Assembly (NCBI RefSeq): GCF_905475465.1
Contig: NC_062249.1
Location: 10,304,501 to 10,368,500, forward strand
Reading direction: 5' to 3'
From: Pieris napi
Taxonomy: Eukaryota; Arthropoda; Insecta; Lepidoptera; Pieridae
Length of the DNA: 64,000 nt
Under the pieces are notes generated by a model. It did not search any database and was not told the DNA's origin. It was given only the letters and a program-made list of their open reading frames with translations. The translations under genes were made by a program, and so were the position numbers. Each line of letters starts with the position of its first letter. The first letter of the stretch is position 1. Shown here one piece after another: positions 30,861-43,915 of the stretch.

Positions 30861-33324
30861 GCCTTTTACAAATATACTTAGAACTTAAGGTTGGTTCTCA
30901 CAAACTTCACCTGCTTTTAAGATTTGTAAGATAACACTTGCTAATTGATTTTCGACAAGTCAGATTTAAAAACCTAAACAACGCCTTTTGGTACATGCAA
31001 TGTTGCTAAAAGAATCTTTACACTATTAGTTTGAACCAATCATATCAGGTAACTCTGGCGCCACTTACTTGCGCAATTTGTATCGTTTAATGTGATTGAA
31101 TAAAATCAATTCTAAGATTACGCTCATGGGCTGTGAAATTGATTAATTGGCCATTTAAATTAATACGTGTATCGGGTTCAACTTACACACCAAGTGTTTT
31201 CTCTTATATATAATGAAATCGTAAGAAACGCTGAAATGTTAGCAAATGAATAAAAAATACCTACCTGTTTGAATGCGGCTAAGAAAATCAATTGAATTAC
31301 CTTTTCAACTAAATATTATAAAAAAACAGCCAATTCTTGTTGTAAAAGCATCAATCGTTTGAGTTTTCATTCAATAATCTTTAGTAGTGTGATCTGAGTA
31401 CGTGATCCTTTACGGCATTAGAAGTTAGAAAAACCGACAGTCGTCGAGTCCATTGAATGTCTGGGAGCATATTTTTATGAATAGCTATGTGGACCGGTCC
31501 GCCACCGGCGTTGAACAGCGCTCTGCAGAGTTCATTGAATGAGAGCCCGTTGGTTTGTTGACATTCCCCGAAAACCTGCCCTGCTCGGAATAGCCGCGTA
31601 TCACTAGTTCCCGATGGACAACGACCAAAATAGACGGCGCTTTAATGAAAAAAGCTTTGGAGATAACTGTTTTGTTAGAATTAGGAATCGGCAGGATGTT
31701 GTAAATAGTTATTTCATATTGAAACTCCTTTTATTCGCAGTACAATGTTATTCCATAAGGTGATTATCACTGTGTGGTAAGCGTTCTGCTTGATTTGTTA
31801 TTAGGCATGTCAGCAGGTACTTATTACACAATATTTGGTAATGACTTATGATTAGGTACGATGAGTCAATATGCCAATACGTAGTATAACAATGTAAACC
31901 TCAGATAAGAACCTAGTTAATTCTTTTTTAAATCAGATGTATAGTCACAGGTAAACAGATAATTCTTATGAACGTCACATAAATAATATTCAAAAGTAAT
32001 TTTATTTACTACTTCATTCACGAGAAACCCTTCATGTTCCCTCAAGCGACTTCTTTGTATAATTCAATATGTTTAATTGCTGACATGCTCATTTATTGGG
32101 TTAAGATTAAGTATGGCAATAAAATTATATTTTATTGTATAGTTTCGATATTCCTTAATAACCTGGATTCCATAATAGACCAGTAGTAAGTAAACACAAC
32201 AAACAACGAGATTCATTTATTTTTATAATATTGAATGATGACATACTTAACAAAACTAATCTCAAATATTAATAAAACTTTCAATATTCATATTACCGCT
32301 GCGGCCGCATTTGTGAATGAACACATCAAAGGAAAACGAGACAATATTAAGAGGCATTCATCAACAGTATGCACCAGTGTAACACGACCTGCTTCCCCTC
32401 GTCGTCTACTGCGAGGTGACGGTAAAACTGGCAACGTGCTTGGAACAGGTAGGGGTCTAGGTTTTGGTCGTAGTTTTAGACGGAGCGTCGGGCTACCCAC
32501 GCTGCACTCTTTATGGTCACCGAGCAGTGGTCATTGCGACCAATTAACATGCCTACGTGACCGGCCCACTTTATCATTATGAAGTTCCGCAAAAATCTTC
32601 ATACAACCGAAAGATTATTACAAAATAAAGCGGGCAAACTAATGCGTTATCGGGTATCATTGTATTTATAATGAATAATATAACCATTTAGAAGGAAGAG
32701 GTTTATGGAAGGAAGTTTCTATATGAGGTTGCGATTTGATTGCATCATTTCTAAAATTTTTTGATTCGACTGTTACTTAAATTAACAGTACTGTTGTAAT
32801 AATGAAACTAATTAGACGACGAAATACTGGTGCATCGTCTGAAAATGAATTTATAACTAATGCTGTATCCAGGTTGTCTAGTAACTTAAAGATAGTTCCT
32901 ATAATACCTTAGACCAGTGATTCCTAACCTTTTTGTGCCATGCCCCACGTTAGCATATATACAATTCTTATGCCTCCGAAATTTAACATTATTTGTCATA
33001 TTAAAAAATTGAATTGTTCACTGAATAACCTCAAATGATAGGTTTTAGGAAGAAATTACTAGGAAATTGTTAATGAAACACAGTAAAAAAAATTTAAAAA
33101 GTTAATGAAAAACGTCACGTTGTTCCCAACACTGCCATAGATCATAGTTCAAAACGAAACAATTGCATTACATCGCTTAAAGTACAGGGGACGATTTTAA
33201 AGTATATTTTATTACAAAAAAACTACTTAATTGATAATATTTATTAGAATGTGGAACGAACCGTTGAAAATTAACACAATTCTGGCTTTGAGAATTAAGT
33301 ATGATATTAAGAATTTTAAAATAA

Positions 33325-33722
33325 TCTATATATATATATATATAAAAGAAAAATGGTCTTCGTTTGAGGCTCCTTCACGCCTAAACCACTGATCGTATCG
33401 ACATGAAACTACTGCCGTTCGATGCGTAATTTTTCCTAGATGGTTTATGGTTTATTTATTAAATTCCAACGTTCCTTCATTTTTTTATTGCTGTTTTACT
33501 TTTATGAAAATTTATCCATACGGACTTCACCGCGGAAACATTCGGAGAGGCTTCCTAGAACCTCTAAACGTCAACATCTGTTAAAAACTCAATTTTCGAA
33601 ATATTTCAATTTTCTTAGCGGGAAGTTAAAAAGAAGAATAATAAAAATATGAAAAAAAATAAAATAATGAAACATAAAATTTATTTTAATTCGTCCAGCA
33701 AAGCGGGCGCGAAACGGCTAGT
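33325..33722 (+). mobile_element. Helitron-like non-autonomous element (copy 3, other subfamily)
   Basis: Starts TCTATATATATATATATATA, contains GGCTCCTTCACGCCTAAACC (typical of Lepidopteran copies) and ends GCGGGCGCGAAACGGCTAGT. An internal open frame (33440-33652) has no recognisable product. Intergenic. Confidence 0.6.
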
Positions 33723-34410
33723 AAATTTATATGTAAAATAAAGTCGCCTACAATATAATTAATTTGATTATGAATGGGGATGTATTAACTGATCACCTTT
33801 TCCTTGAACAACTATATCATAAAAAGGAATTCCATCCATATATCTGAGCTTAGGAATCAGGATGTTAACATTTAAAACTAGTTAACTATCGTTGCATCGT
33901 CTGAAACCCGTTTGTTGCTGAATAAAAAGCTTGTAATGTTGCTGTAAAGATTCATTATTGGTGGGGTGCAGCAGGTGCGGCTGGGTTAGCTTAAAATAAC
34001 ATTGAATTACGATCGATAAGACATGTCGGTGTATTGTATAATATATTTTTTATCAATTCCCCTGCAATCATTTAGCATTAATAGGGACTGTCTTCCTCTG
34101 GGTCTAGCGTAGAATTGTATAGTTAGTTGCTGTTTCGAAGTTGCATTGTTTTTTTCTTTAAATTAGATTTTTACTTTATACAATTATTGTTTATTGACTA
34201 ATATATTTCGGTCTCATATAAAACATTACGAATCGAATGGCGTCTTCGACCGACTGTGATTGGTCAAATGAAAACAAGAATCGTTTCGCGTGTCTGTGAT
34301 TGGACGAGAGATACTGTTGACCAATAACAAACTAAAGAAACCATAACACACACTCGTTCTTTAATTAAAAATCTTCATTTAGACAATTCTTTATAATTTA
34401 TATAATAAAT

Positions 34411-34608
34411 GGGTGGCGCTACAACCTTTTTAGGTCTGGACCTCAGATTTTTGTATCTGTTTCATGATCATTGTTTCTGTGCTTGACACCGTTCGAGCGA
34501 ATGCTAAACGCATACGTAGTAGGAAAGTCCATTGGTAAACAGCTCGGGATCGAACCTACGACGTCAGGGATGAGAGTGGCAAGCTGAAATCACTAGGCCA
34601 AGTGTTGC
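34411..34608 (-). repeat. tRNA-derived SINE, family B (copy 3, shortened)
   Basis: Minus strand TTGGCCTAGTGATTTCAGC (A box), GACGTCGTAGGTTCGATCCC (B box), then the family body with an internal deletion and the end TTGTAGCGCCACCC. Intergenic. Confidence 0.75.
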
Positions 34609-37128
34609 TCTCTTTATAGTTTATACGCAGCGTTAATAAACCACTTTACGTCTAATTAGCCTCCAAATATTCAATGCATATTTAAAGCACCTGTGCGGCG
34701 TGCGTGACGACAGACGCGGCATGTCACATATCTGACATGATGGTGAAGCCCATCTTCTGCTCGAGTGCCGCTTCCTGCGACAGATGGCGGCACGTGCGCG
34801 AGCGCATACTTCATATACACTTGTCCAATATTAAGCGTATCACCCGAACAATAGGCTTATAAAGTTATATAAAAATGACTTTAATTCCAAAAAAGAATTA
34901 TTTACTAAGACACTGGCATACTTCACGTAATGAAGAGGCACGAAATTTCAGGTAGTATTATTATTTATCCATTTTTACATATACGTATATTGCACTGTCC
35001 GACAGCGCAGCGAAAGAAGTAGACCATATTTAGAAAACGAAGACTTTAAACTATTTTTATAAACTGACTGACTTAATTGATATATCGTTTGCATAAGATA
35101 TTTAAGAATCAAGTTGATTGACCCAACCTTTCAACTAAATTTAAATTTCGTGTACCCCCTAGATACATCCCATCCCATCATTTGTTCCTCCTTTCAGAAG
35201 AACGCGTTTTGGCCACAACTCACGGATATACAGATTGAGCATTCTTTTATATTACGAGCTAGGTTTAAAATTGACTGTCCTTTAGTTTTTATAATTAAAT
35301 TTTTTGGTTGAATTTATTTGTTTTCTTAATGTTTGTTAAGTTTGCCTGTAAGTGCTTGTCACATTAAATATTGTATTTTATTATTCTTGTAGCAATATCA
35401 GGGAGCCGAGCGTTGGCAAGCTTTTATAAATATATCACGTAAAATTAAGTACCTTGTTTATGTTTCATTAACTCTTATCGTTGTTTTTATATGGTAGATA
35501 TGTGACAGTTGACAGATCAAACATCGCCGAAAAGTCGAATAATCGCACCTGAGCTGTCAGATTTTTTTATTTTAAATCCCATACAAGGGTTTAGTTTTTA
35601 GTTTTTACGCGCTTAAGGAAAGTTCTTTGCACTTTCTAATTACTGAAGTATATAATCTGCATGATGAGCTTTATAATAAAAAGCTATCTCAAGGGTGGGC
35701 TACAACAGCGCACGTGTCACCTGCCCTTTATCGCGTTATTGTTTGAAGCACCACTCGCGCGCATGTCATTATCCAATGATCTTTATCGGCTTGACGAAAT
35801 TAAAATTATCGATTGGATGTTGTTTATCAGCGTGCATAGAGTAAAAATTAGTTAGTTTTAGATATCTATACTATGGCTATATCGTAGACCAATGACAAGC
35901 TAGAGAGAAGAGACAAAATTAGTGTAAGACAATCTGTATTAGCATATAAACTTTAAAAGTTTAAACTGTTAGCATAAATACAATCTAAAACATCCCAATT
36001 AATTAAAACTTCTATAGATAGCAACAAGGACCTTTCAGCGAGAAACAACGTTTTCTGAAAAATATATTAGAATAGGAACATCAGTTAAAACAGTAGGTAA
36101 GTAAATTGAATTTGATAATAATGATGTATATTTCATACAATAATTATAGTTAGTTGTGTTCAGTCGCCGATAATACATACTTTAAAAAAAAAAACGCAGT
36201 TCATAACAAACTGTTACGAAAATATTGTATGTAGGTAGTCTGTGACTGTTTTTTTTTATAAACTCGTTTTTAATAAAATAATTGTGACAGTGGCAAATTT
36301 AAATTAAAATTTTCCGCGTTCCCGAGGTGAAAATGCGACCGTTATCAGTTATGACATTTCAATTGCTTGCAACAATTTTGCAAAACAATATCATTTGAAT
36401 GAGTGATGGTATCGCCGTGAGAACCACTTGACGGAAGCTTTGTCGCAGCCTTTTGTGGAAACCACTTTTACGGCCTTTTTATTATTTTATCTACGCGCCT
36501 TGAGCTTTCTCTTAATATTCACGATAAAACATAAAACATGTTTGGCGTTGTGTTTTGTTTTATGAATTGAAAAAACAAGAAATGTTAGTAAAACTTTGAA
36601 TTTATTTTATGTTTTGCTCTCAAACATCACACATGTTAAAATAAGGATAATCAGATACTTAAAATATGTTAAAGAAAGGAAGTCACGTGTGCAAATGGCA
36701 TGAGAACTTCAGAAGGCGAAGCGATAACCAGATCCATGCAACTTCCTCACAATCGAGTAGCCCGCTACACCGCGAAACACCCGCGAATTTATTAGGATCT
36801 TATAAGTCTAGTAATTATTCCGTTTTATTAATCATTTTCCTGAAGAAGAGGATCAGCTTTCATAACCTGTCTTTTGAATATTCAATCACATAATCAAATA
36901 AACAATCGTATCAATTAAAATTGAATCATCTAATTCGGATGTTTGTATGTAACCGTACTAGCAAATGTTTTTTGAAATCGAAATTCGAAATACCATTAAT
37001 CCACAGCCGAGGGTCGAATACACGGCTTTGGGAGAGAAAGATAAATTTTTTTTTTCAGAAAAAATTCTTTTAGAAAAATATTTATCGTATTTGGTATTGT
37101 AATCGAATTCGAATTTTATAAGTAGTAA

Positions 37129-38576
37129 TCCGGTCAAATTAGACTAAAAAATAGGGGTAAGGTTACAATAATTCGCACTTGGCTGAATATTGGTAGGATT
37201 GCTCAATTCACTATTATAAAGGAAATGTGAAAAGTCCTCATCGATCCGGCACGTGCAAAAAAAAATACTCCGGTTCAAAGATCACAAAAATGGGTTTTTC
37301 ACGATTTTCAGCAAAATGGTAAGTTTTATCATAAAATTAGTTCAGACAAAAATTGTAGATCAGATAATTATCTATAAAAAATGTCTAAATACTTTTTTTC
37401 CTAAGAGCCACCGTTTTTGAGATATCACGATTCAAAAAGTTAAAAGAGTTGTAATCGTCATATTATGTATAAGTACACCACGTATGCCGTATACATCACT
37501 GAAGCCGTTGAAAATATCGTTCTATCGGTCAGTGTGACTTACACATATAAAATATGAAAATTTCGGATAAAAAAAAACCCAGTCCTTTATTTTCTACGCC
37601 AGTGTAACCTTCAGCAACATCGATCTGGAGTGAAAACACGTGTTTATTGTAACCTATTTTTTCTAGCCTATTTCGTGCTGTTGGAAAAGACTGGGGTTGG
37701 AAGTTGGTCGACAATTCATTACAGCCAGTTTAGACTTTACTTCCACCTGCACCAGAAAAACTACTAAACACCATTTTTTGCAACTGTAAAAAGGGATGTA
37801 GTGCTAAATGTGGTTGCAAAAAAAGTTGGACTGTTTTGTTCTGTAGCATGTACTAACTGTCAAGGCCGGTCATGCTCCAATGTTGAATTGCCAACAATTG
37901 AAGATTCATTTGATGTTGACGAAGAGACATGCGATGTGTCATTATTGGGACAATTTATTAACACCCAGAATGAAGAAGATAAAGAAGAAGAAGGAGAAGG
38001 AAGAGAAGAAGAACAATAACAAGAGAAAGCAGAAGTTAATGATGATTTAGATTCAGATGGATACATTTTCTTATTTTTTGTAATTTACACCCCTTTCATC
38101 ATTTTCAACCCTTGTCAATATCTACAGTTATTCAATAGTTTCAAATTAAACAGAATCATAAAAGATCAGTGGAATAGGCCTACCGGGGAAACCACATTAA
38201 AAAAAAAGCGCTAAGTACACTACCTCAAAGGTGGCGTGGAAACGTAATGCATATTATGACGATTACAACCCTTTCAACTTTTTGAATCGTTATTTCTCAA
38301 AAACGGTGGCTCTTAGGAAAAAAGTATTTGGACATTTTTTATAGATAGTTATCTGATCTACAATTATTGTCTAACTAATTTTATGATAAAACTTACCATT
38401 TTGCTGAAAATCGCGAAAAACCCATTTTTGTGATCTTTGACCCGGAGTAAATTTTTTTGCACGTGCCGGATCGATGAGGACTTTTCACATTTCCTTTATA
38501 ATAGTGTATTGAGCAATCCTACCAATATTCAGCCAAGTGCGAATTACTGTAACCTTGGATGTCTAAATTGACCGGA
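37129..38576. mobile_element. 1.45 kb DNA transposon with ~330 bp inverted repeats
   Basis: The left end TCCGGTCAAATTAGACTA and the right end complement TCCGGTCAATTTAGACATC start inverted repeats that continue for roughly 330 bases (AGTCCTCATCGATCCGGCAC, GTGAAAAACCC-type words and GCCACCGTTTTTGAGA all reappear inverted). The middle holds a broken cysteine-rich gene fragment at 37689-38019. No target duplication is obvious. Confidence 0.75.
37689..38019 (+). pseudogene. Broken cysteine-rich (CXC-like) protein C-terminus of a transposon
   Basis: The frame reads DWGWKLVDNSLQPV, a TAG stop at 37731-37733, then LPPAPEKLLNTIFCNCKKGC and SAKCGCKK. At a run of seven A (37818-37824) the frame shifts, and reading goes on in the next frame as VGLFCSVACTNCQGRSCSNV, ending in an acidic tail rich in Glu. 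The CNCK..C...C.C.K.GL.C...C..C.G..C pattern is common in uncharacterised arthropod transposon-linked proteins. With a stop and a frameshift this copy cannot make the protein. Confidence 0.65.
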
Positions 38577-38935
38577 CTATAGATACATCAAAACCATTTA
38601 CCGCATTGAGACATTCTTGAATTCATATTAAATACAGTGTTATTGTACAAAAAATTGATAAGTATTTAAATTAAAAACAGTATTGTCAGCAATGCTTTAA
38701 TTATAATGTTAGTGTAATGTATGTAATGCATAGTTTAAATGCGGTTTTAAATTAATATAATATAATAAAAAAAATTCGGACAAAAAACGTGCTAAGTTGA
38801 ATGTTAAGTTTATATTTTATTTGTATGATTCTAATAAATAAAAGAAATAGGACTGATTCATTCATTCCAAAATATCCACTAAGCAACTAATAAAAAGTAA
38901 AAATTCGAGATAAATGAAGGAAAACATATTAAAAA

Positions 38936-39229
38936 TTATATATTTCTAAGTAAAAATGTGTATTTATGACGCCGTAGTCTCGTAACAAATAATATAATGT
39001 TAGTCTCGAAATAATCTCTCTCTTTAAACGGCAGCTCATGTCTTAGCGTCGTGGTCAGCAAGGAAGCATCTGGACTATCTGTTTCCACCAGTTTCTGTCC
39101 AGCGCCTCTCTTACAGTGTACAGTTTTTAGAACGATGAGTCTTTCACTTGGTCCATCCGGTTGATGAACGGCCACGTGATCGTGCCTTGCCTTGCCTTCT
39201 GTGTTACCAACCACGATCGGTTTCTCCAA
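38936..39229 (-). repeat. Repeat-like segment with a 97-codon open frame
   Basis: The minus-strand frame includes LVETDSPDASLLTTTLRHEL PFKER. The DNA word TTTAAACGGCAGCTCATGTC TTAGCGTCGTGGTCAGCAAG is repeated almost exactly at 46717-46759, which points to an interspersed repeat and not to a host gene. Class unknown. Confidence 0.4.
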
Positions 39230-39482
39230 TGAAATAATATTTGTTGTATAATAGAAATCGTAATTACGCGGTATTCGGTGTCAGGGATCGCGTGAGTCTA
39301 CCTCGATTTGATAAACGTATCTCGCAAAATCTCAGCTTAATCTTGTCCAATTAAATTTTCTGAATATGGCGTAGAAATCTATTTTAACAACAAAAGTGAC
39401 TATTTTACTTACGTAACTAATTTTAACTATTTTTATTTTTTCTACTATTATTATTATTTTTCTTTTTTCTGAGGCGCAAACT

Positions 39483-39600
39483 AACTGTTGTGGTCTCTGG
39501 CAGAATGACCAGCGCTGTGGGACACGACTGCTTCACAGCATCATGCTGAGCCAGGGCCAGGGCCAGTTACAACCACAACACACACACACACACATTACAC
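39483..39600 (+). repeat. Interspersed repeat, GTCTCTGGCAGAATGACCAG family (copy 3)
   Basis: TGTTGTGGTCTCTGGCAGAA, GACCAGCGCTGTGGGACACG, GCATCATGCTGAGCCAGGGC and a (CA)n tail. It matches 1756-1916 in inverse orientation and directly precedes a SINE B copy. Confidence 0.55.
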
Positions 39601-39602
39601 GC

Positions 39603-39808
39603 ATCTAATAGGCAAGTAGGTGATCAGCCACTTGTGCCTGACTTACGCCGTCGACTTTTTGGGTTTAAGGCAAGCCGGTTTTCCTTCACCGTACGAGCGA
39701 ATGTTAAATGCGCACATAGACAGAAAGTCCAAGTCGGTGCACAACCGGCGATCGAACCTACGACTTCCTCGATGAGAGTCGCACGCTGATGTCACTCAAC
39801 ACTGCTTT
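39603..39808 (-). repeat. tRNA-derived SINE, family B (copy 4)
   Basis: Minus strand AGTGTTGAGTGACATCAGCG (decayed A box), GAAGTCGTAGGTTCGATCGC (B box), and the tail GTCAGGCACAAGTGGCTGAT. Intergenic. Confidence 0.75.
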
Positions 39809-42800
39809 AAAGTAATAACTTTACTTACATGCTTTTGATATCCAAGTACTCTTATTTTTTATCAGTTCACTTTATTTCTGTATCTGGTCCCCTAATTAAC
39901 TAGTCCCTTTTTTTAACTTTAAATTTGTTTTCCTACTCATATACTTTTCTGTTATGACTCAGTATGACTTGCTGCTGACTGTTGTGGAATGGAAGGCTGG
40001 TTATCTATATCACAGGCTCTTACCTAGCTTGGAAACCATTCTCCCAATACCTACTTTACTTTACGTATTGTTTGTTCCAAATGTTATATGGGAGAAAATG
40101 AAAAAAAATATTATTATTATAATTTAGGAATCGAAGTTCAATTGTCATGAGACTGGAATTTCAGTGTTTAGATAAACAAATGAATTTCAATGGAGTACAA
40201 CAATTTTGTTTACTATTAGATCACAGGTCAGTATTGTTCAATGCATTGCCTCTGAATTGGTTTTTCTTGCAGTTAAAATATGTCGAAGAACAATAGCCTC
40301 TTTATCTATGAAATAAGGTTGTAATTTCTTTGCTCAAATTTAACACTATATTTGTCATCTGGTTACGCACGCACATCGCTTTTGGAGCTCGTGATTGTGC
40401 AAAGGAAATTGATTTCCTTTCCGTAGTCACGGATTTTCGTGTGTAACATTAAGACCTAAGATTACGACAGATTAGGGCCACTCTGACCCCATTATTTATA
40501 AAAAATAATTACCAATTGTATCATTGTAACCAATGTACAAAGCTGTCTCTTTTCATGATAGCTTTAACACAATTTGGAAGACAGAGACAAAAAAGTACAT
40601 TTTTTAAAAGTTCTGTAGTAAAACCTATAATTAGACTGATAGTTTTTATAATTTATGGTATTTGAATCTTTCTATTTACGCTGTGACGGAAAGTGACAAA
40701 TTGGGTAATTTTCTATGAAAAGTGGGTTAAAGTACTTAGTAAATAAATCAATACAAAATTTATTTATTCATATCGGTTACTATATACACTTCTATATAAT
40801 AAAATAGACTAAAGTTCATTTATCTATTTATAAGCAAGATCTCACATATAAAAACAAAGGTTGTACAGATTCCTCAAATATTTATTTAGCTTTTACCTGT
40901 TTTTGATAGAGCAATCCTTAAAAATGTTTCGAAATAGCAACAAAAATAACTAGGCCATTCAGTGACCTATAATCGTGGTCCCTAATTTACAGGTACGACT
41001 GTATTTCTATTAGCTACTTGGGAAAAACATAAAAAGCCCATTTAACTTCGTTAAGGAAGTTTTACTAATATGAATCGTGGTATCAAAACTAGGACTAAGT
41101 AAAGAGTTTTCCCTCTCATGGGTTGGGGTCGAATGATGCGTCCATTTAAATATTAAACTGTGCAAACATCGAGGTAATCTCTCACGCGCGTGGGGTATTC
41201 AGGGCTGTCACTTGTTTTCAACCGTTTAAAAGTACATGGGCGAAATTGTAACGAAAAATCTGTCCAAATTACTTGTCTTGGTTTGGATTCGAATTTCAAA
41301 AACTGACTCAGACTACACAGATAATGATTTGTCAAACTATATCTTGTTTATAGAGTTGATGTACATGATGTATCCATATGTGAAAGTAGAAGCTATTGGC
41401 TATGTATATTTTTCGGTAGCCATTACCAATATACAGTTACTTAATACAGTATAATCTCTATATAGTGACGCTAAAAAGACCGAATGTTCCGATACAATAA
41501 GCAATTGTATTAAAAGACGTTTTGTCACCTTTATCTATTGTAAATTATCTCTTAAACATCGAAAAAACACCGCGAGTTTGTTACTTATGCCGGATGAAAC
41601 TATAATAACACATTTGCCACTTCTTTAGAAATAATTGAATAAGGATTTGAATAATCCTATACTTATTGACGTTATCGAGTTAGATTTTAAGGAATTTTCA
41701 AATATCTGACCCTTAATACTCTTACAATAGTATTACTTGGAAGAGTATTACCGGACAAAATAATTACGTTAAACATTTTAAAACCAAAAATATGTTTGCT
41801 ACTGCAAAACCTTGGATTACATTATTGAATTTCAAAGAAATCCTTAATCTCTATTTTTCTCTTATCGTTAAATCGCTCGTTAAATAATATAATGGTTACC
41901 TCTGGCAGCCCTAGAGGTTCAAATATAAACTTAGATCGGCAGGCGTGGGAGATGGTTCCGTATACGGCCTGCTGACGTCAATCATGAGCGTCTGGGACGT
42001 TAAGGCTTTCATTTGAACACACATACGAGACATACATACGAAGACATGTATGGGGAAAAGTATTTTTATGTTGGCATCATCGTATCATTAAACGATAGTT
42101 ATGCACTTATCTCAGGAACTGCTAGTTTTTTGTTTAGTAATAAAATATAATATACAATTAAAGAAAATTGTTTGTCTATAGTCCATTTATCAAAGAAGGC
42201 TGTGTTGATTATTCTTAGTATTTTTTAGTTCTTAGCGTGGCGATGAATCAAAAAAACATTTCTTTAGTTCAGACGTGGTCAGACGAAGATTACGTCTGCT
42301 GAAAAGCAGTCGTAGATTAAGTATTTATATTAGTTTAGGAATTTTTATTTTAATAAATAATTAATGACTCAAACCTAAGCATGACACAATTTTGTCATAT
42401 TCTAATTTTAAAAATAAATCCTGGATAACTAATGAAAATGACAGTTCGTGTCGTCAAATTTTCCTACAAATTTAGGTTTCGACTGTCTACATACCCTACT
42501 GTTAAGGCATCTTGACTAAGCCCCCTGTGCTTTGTGTCTTATTCGTGTCGTTTTGTCAGATCGTGTCTATGCTGCAAAGAGACAGTAGAGGCGAGAATGA
42601 AAAATAAGATACGAAGAGTTTGCGTGTAATTTTGTCTATGGTTTGACTAGAGCTGCATTTGACCAATCACAATGCAAGGAAAAGGTGCGTTAGAAAATAT
42701 TATAACTCGATTTAGATATAAGAATCGTTCGCAGAGTTTTACAAAATTCTAGTATTAGAAACGGTTCGTAAAGACGTTTAGTTTTTGAAATTGAGACTTC

Positions 42801-43732
42801 AGATTTCAAGCCAACATGTGACATTTTTGAAAGTACCTATTGTAATTAAAAACAAGAAATAAGCAGTATGAGCATAAGTTTATCTAGTATTCATAATACT
42901 GATAGTGAATGAATATTTCCCCAATTTTCTTAGCAATTCCAGGAACCGCGTGATTCACCTTTGAAACGGTAGCATCCTGCTTAGACCAATTGTTTTAATG
43001 GCGCCGCTAAACGCTTCCCGCGCAAAAGTGACGTGCGCCGACATACTGACACCCGCTATTAAATAATTGAATTATCGAATTATATCGTTATTATTTTATG
43101 ACTTTAAACGTTCAATTTTTTATGGATTGCCTTTTGTGTGGCCTGTCATAGTAGGTTCATCTGTAAGTATGACATATTGAACGAACATATTTTAATGCGG
43201 CCCAACATAGATACAGTGAAGCAAGAGGAATAATTAAACAAAAAATAAAAAGAGTACATATATCAAACTATAAAAAAGTATTTAATCAAATCATTAACAA
43301 GCTAAACTTACATAATGCAATATGCAAAGAAACATAACCGCTCACTTAACAATAAAGTATTTTTCTAATTATCACAGATATAAGAAATACGTAAAACTAC
43401 TATTAAGAAATTTCGCAAATACGAAATGTGGATCAGCAGTGACGTCACTTCCTCTGTCGCGCAGGAAGCGCGTAGGAGGGCGGCGTTTTCCTAGATCTTT
43501 GGTGACCACACTTAACTTAATCTAGCCTAGTTTCGTATAGGTATGATTAATTTGTTCACGTGTAATAAGAGAATTATTGTTTATGGATTTTTAAGAAGGG
43601 ATAAATTAAATGGAAGTGCCTATTATATTATCAAAGAGCCTATTATACGATCTTTTTTACTTCGTTTAAGCATTTTATCTTCATCCCACTATTACTACTA
43701 TTTATGTATCTATTACATGATCATTTGTCAAT

Positions 43733-43915
43733 CTAATAGGCAAGTAGGTGATCAGCCTTCTGTGTCACACGTCGGCTGTTTGGTCTAAGGCAAGCCGGTT
43801 TCCTCACGATGTATTCCTTCACCGTTTGAGCGAATATTAAATGCGCAAATAGACAGAAGTCCATTAGAGCAAAGACACGGATGAGACTCGCAAGCTGCAG
43901 CCACTAGGCCAACAC
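43733..43915 (-). repeat. tRNA-derived SINE, family B (copy 5, B box lost)
   Basis: Minus strand TGTTGGCCTAGTGGCTGCAG (A box); the B-box segment is deleted; the tail has GACACAGAAGGCTGATCACC. Intergenic. Confidence 0.7.

Larger units (their letters stand above)
30861..37128. other. Intergenic region, no host gene seen
   Basis: AT-rich, with a Helitron-like piece (33325-33722) and a SINE (34411-34608). A GC-richer patch at about 32300-32580 has open frames on both strands (115 codons plus, 70 minus) without a recognisable product. Words like TGATTGGTC / GACCAAT cluster at 34250-34330. The remainder shows nothing I can name. Confidence 0.5.

Noticed and set aside
37860..38066. Serine-rich minus-strand frame
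   Set aside because: It is the antisense of a GAA/GAG-rich acidic tail in the decayed transposon gene.
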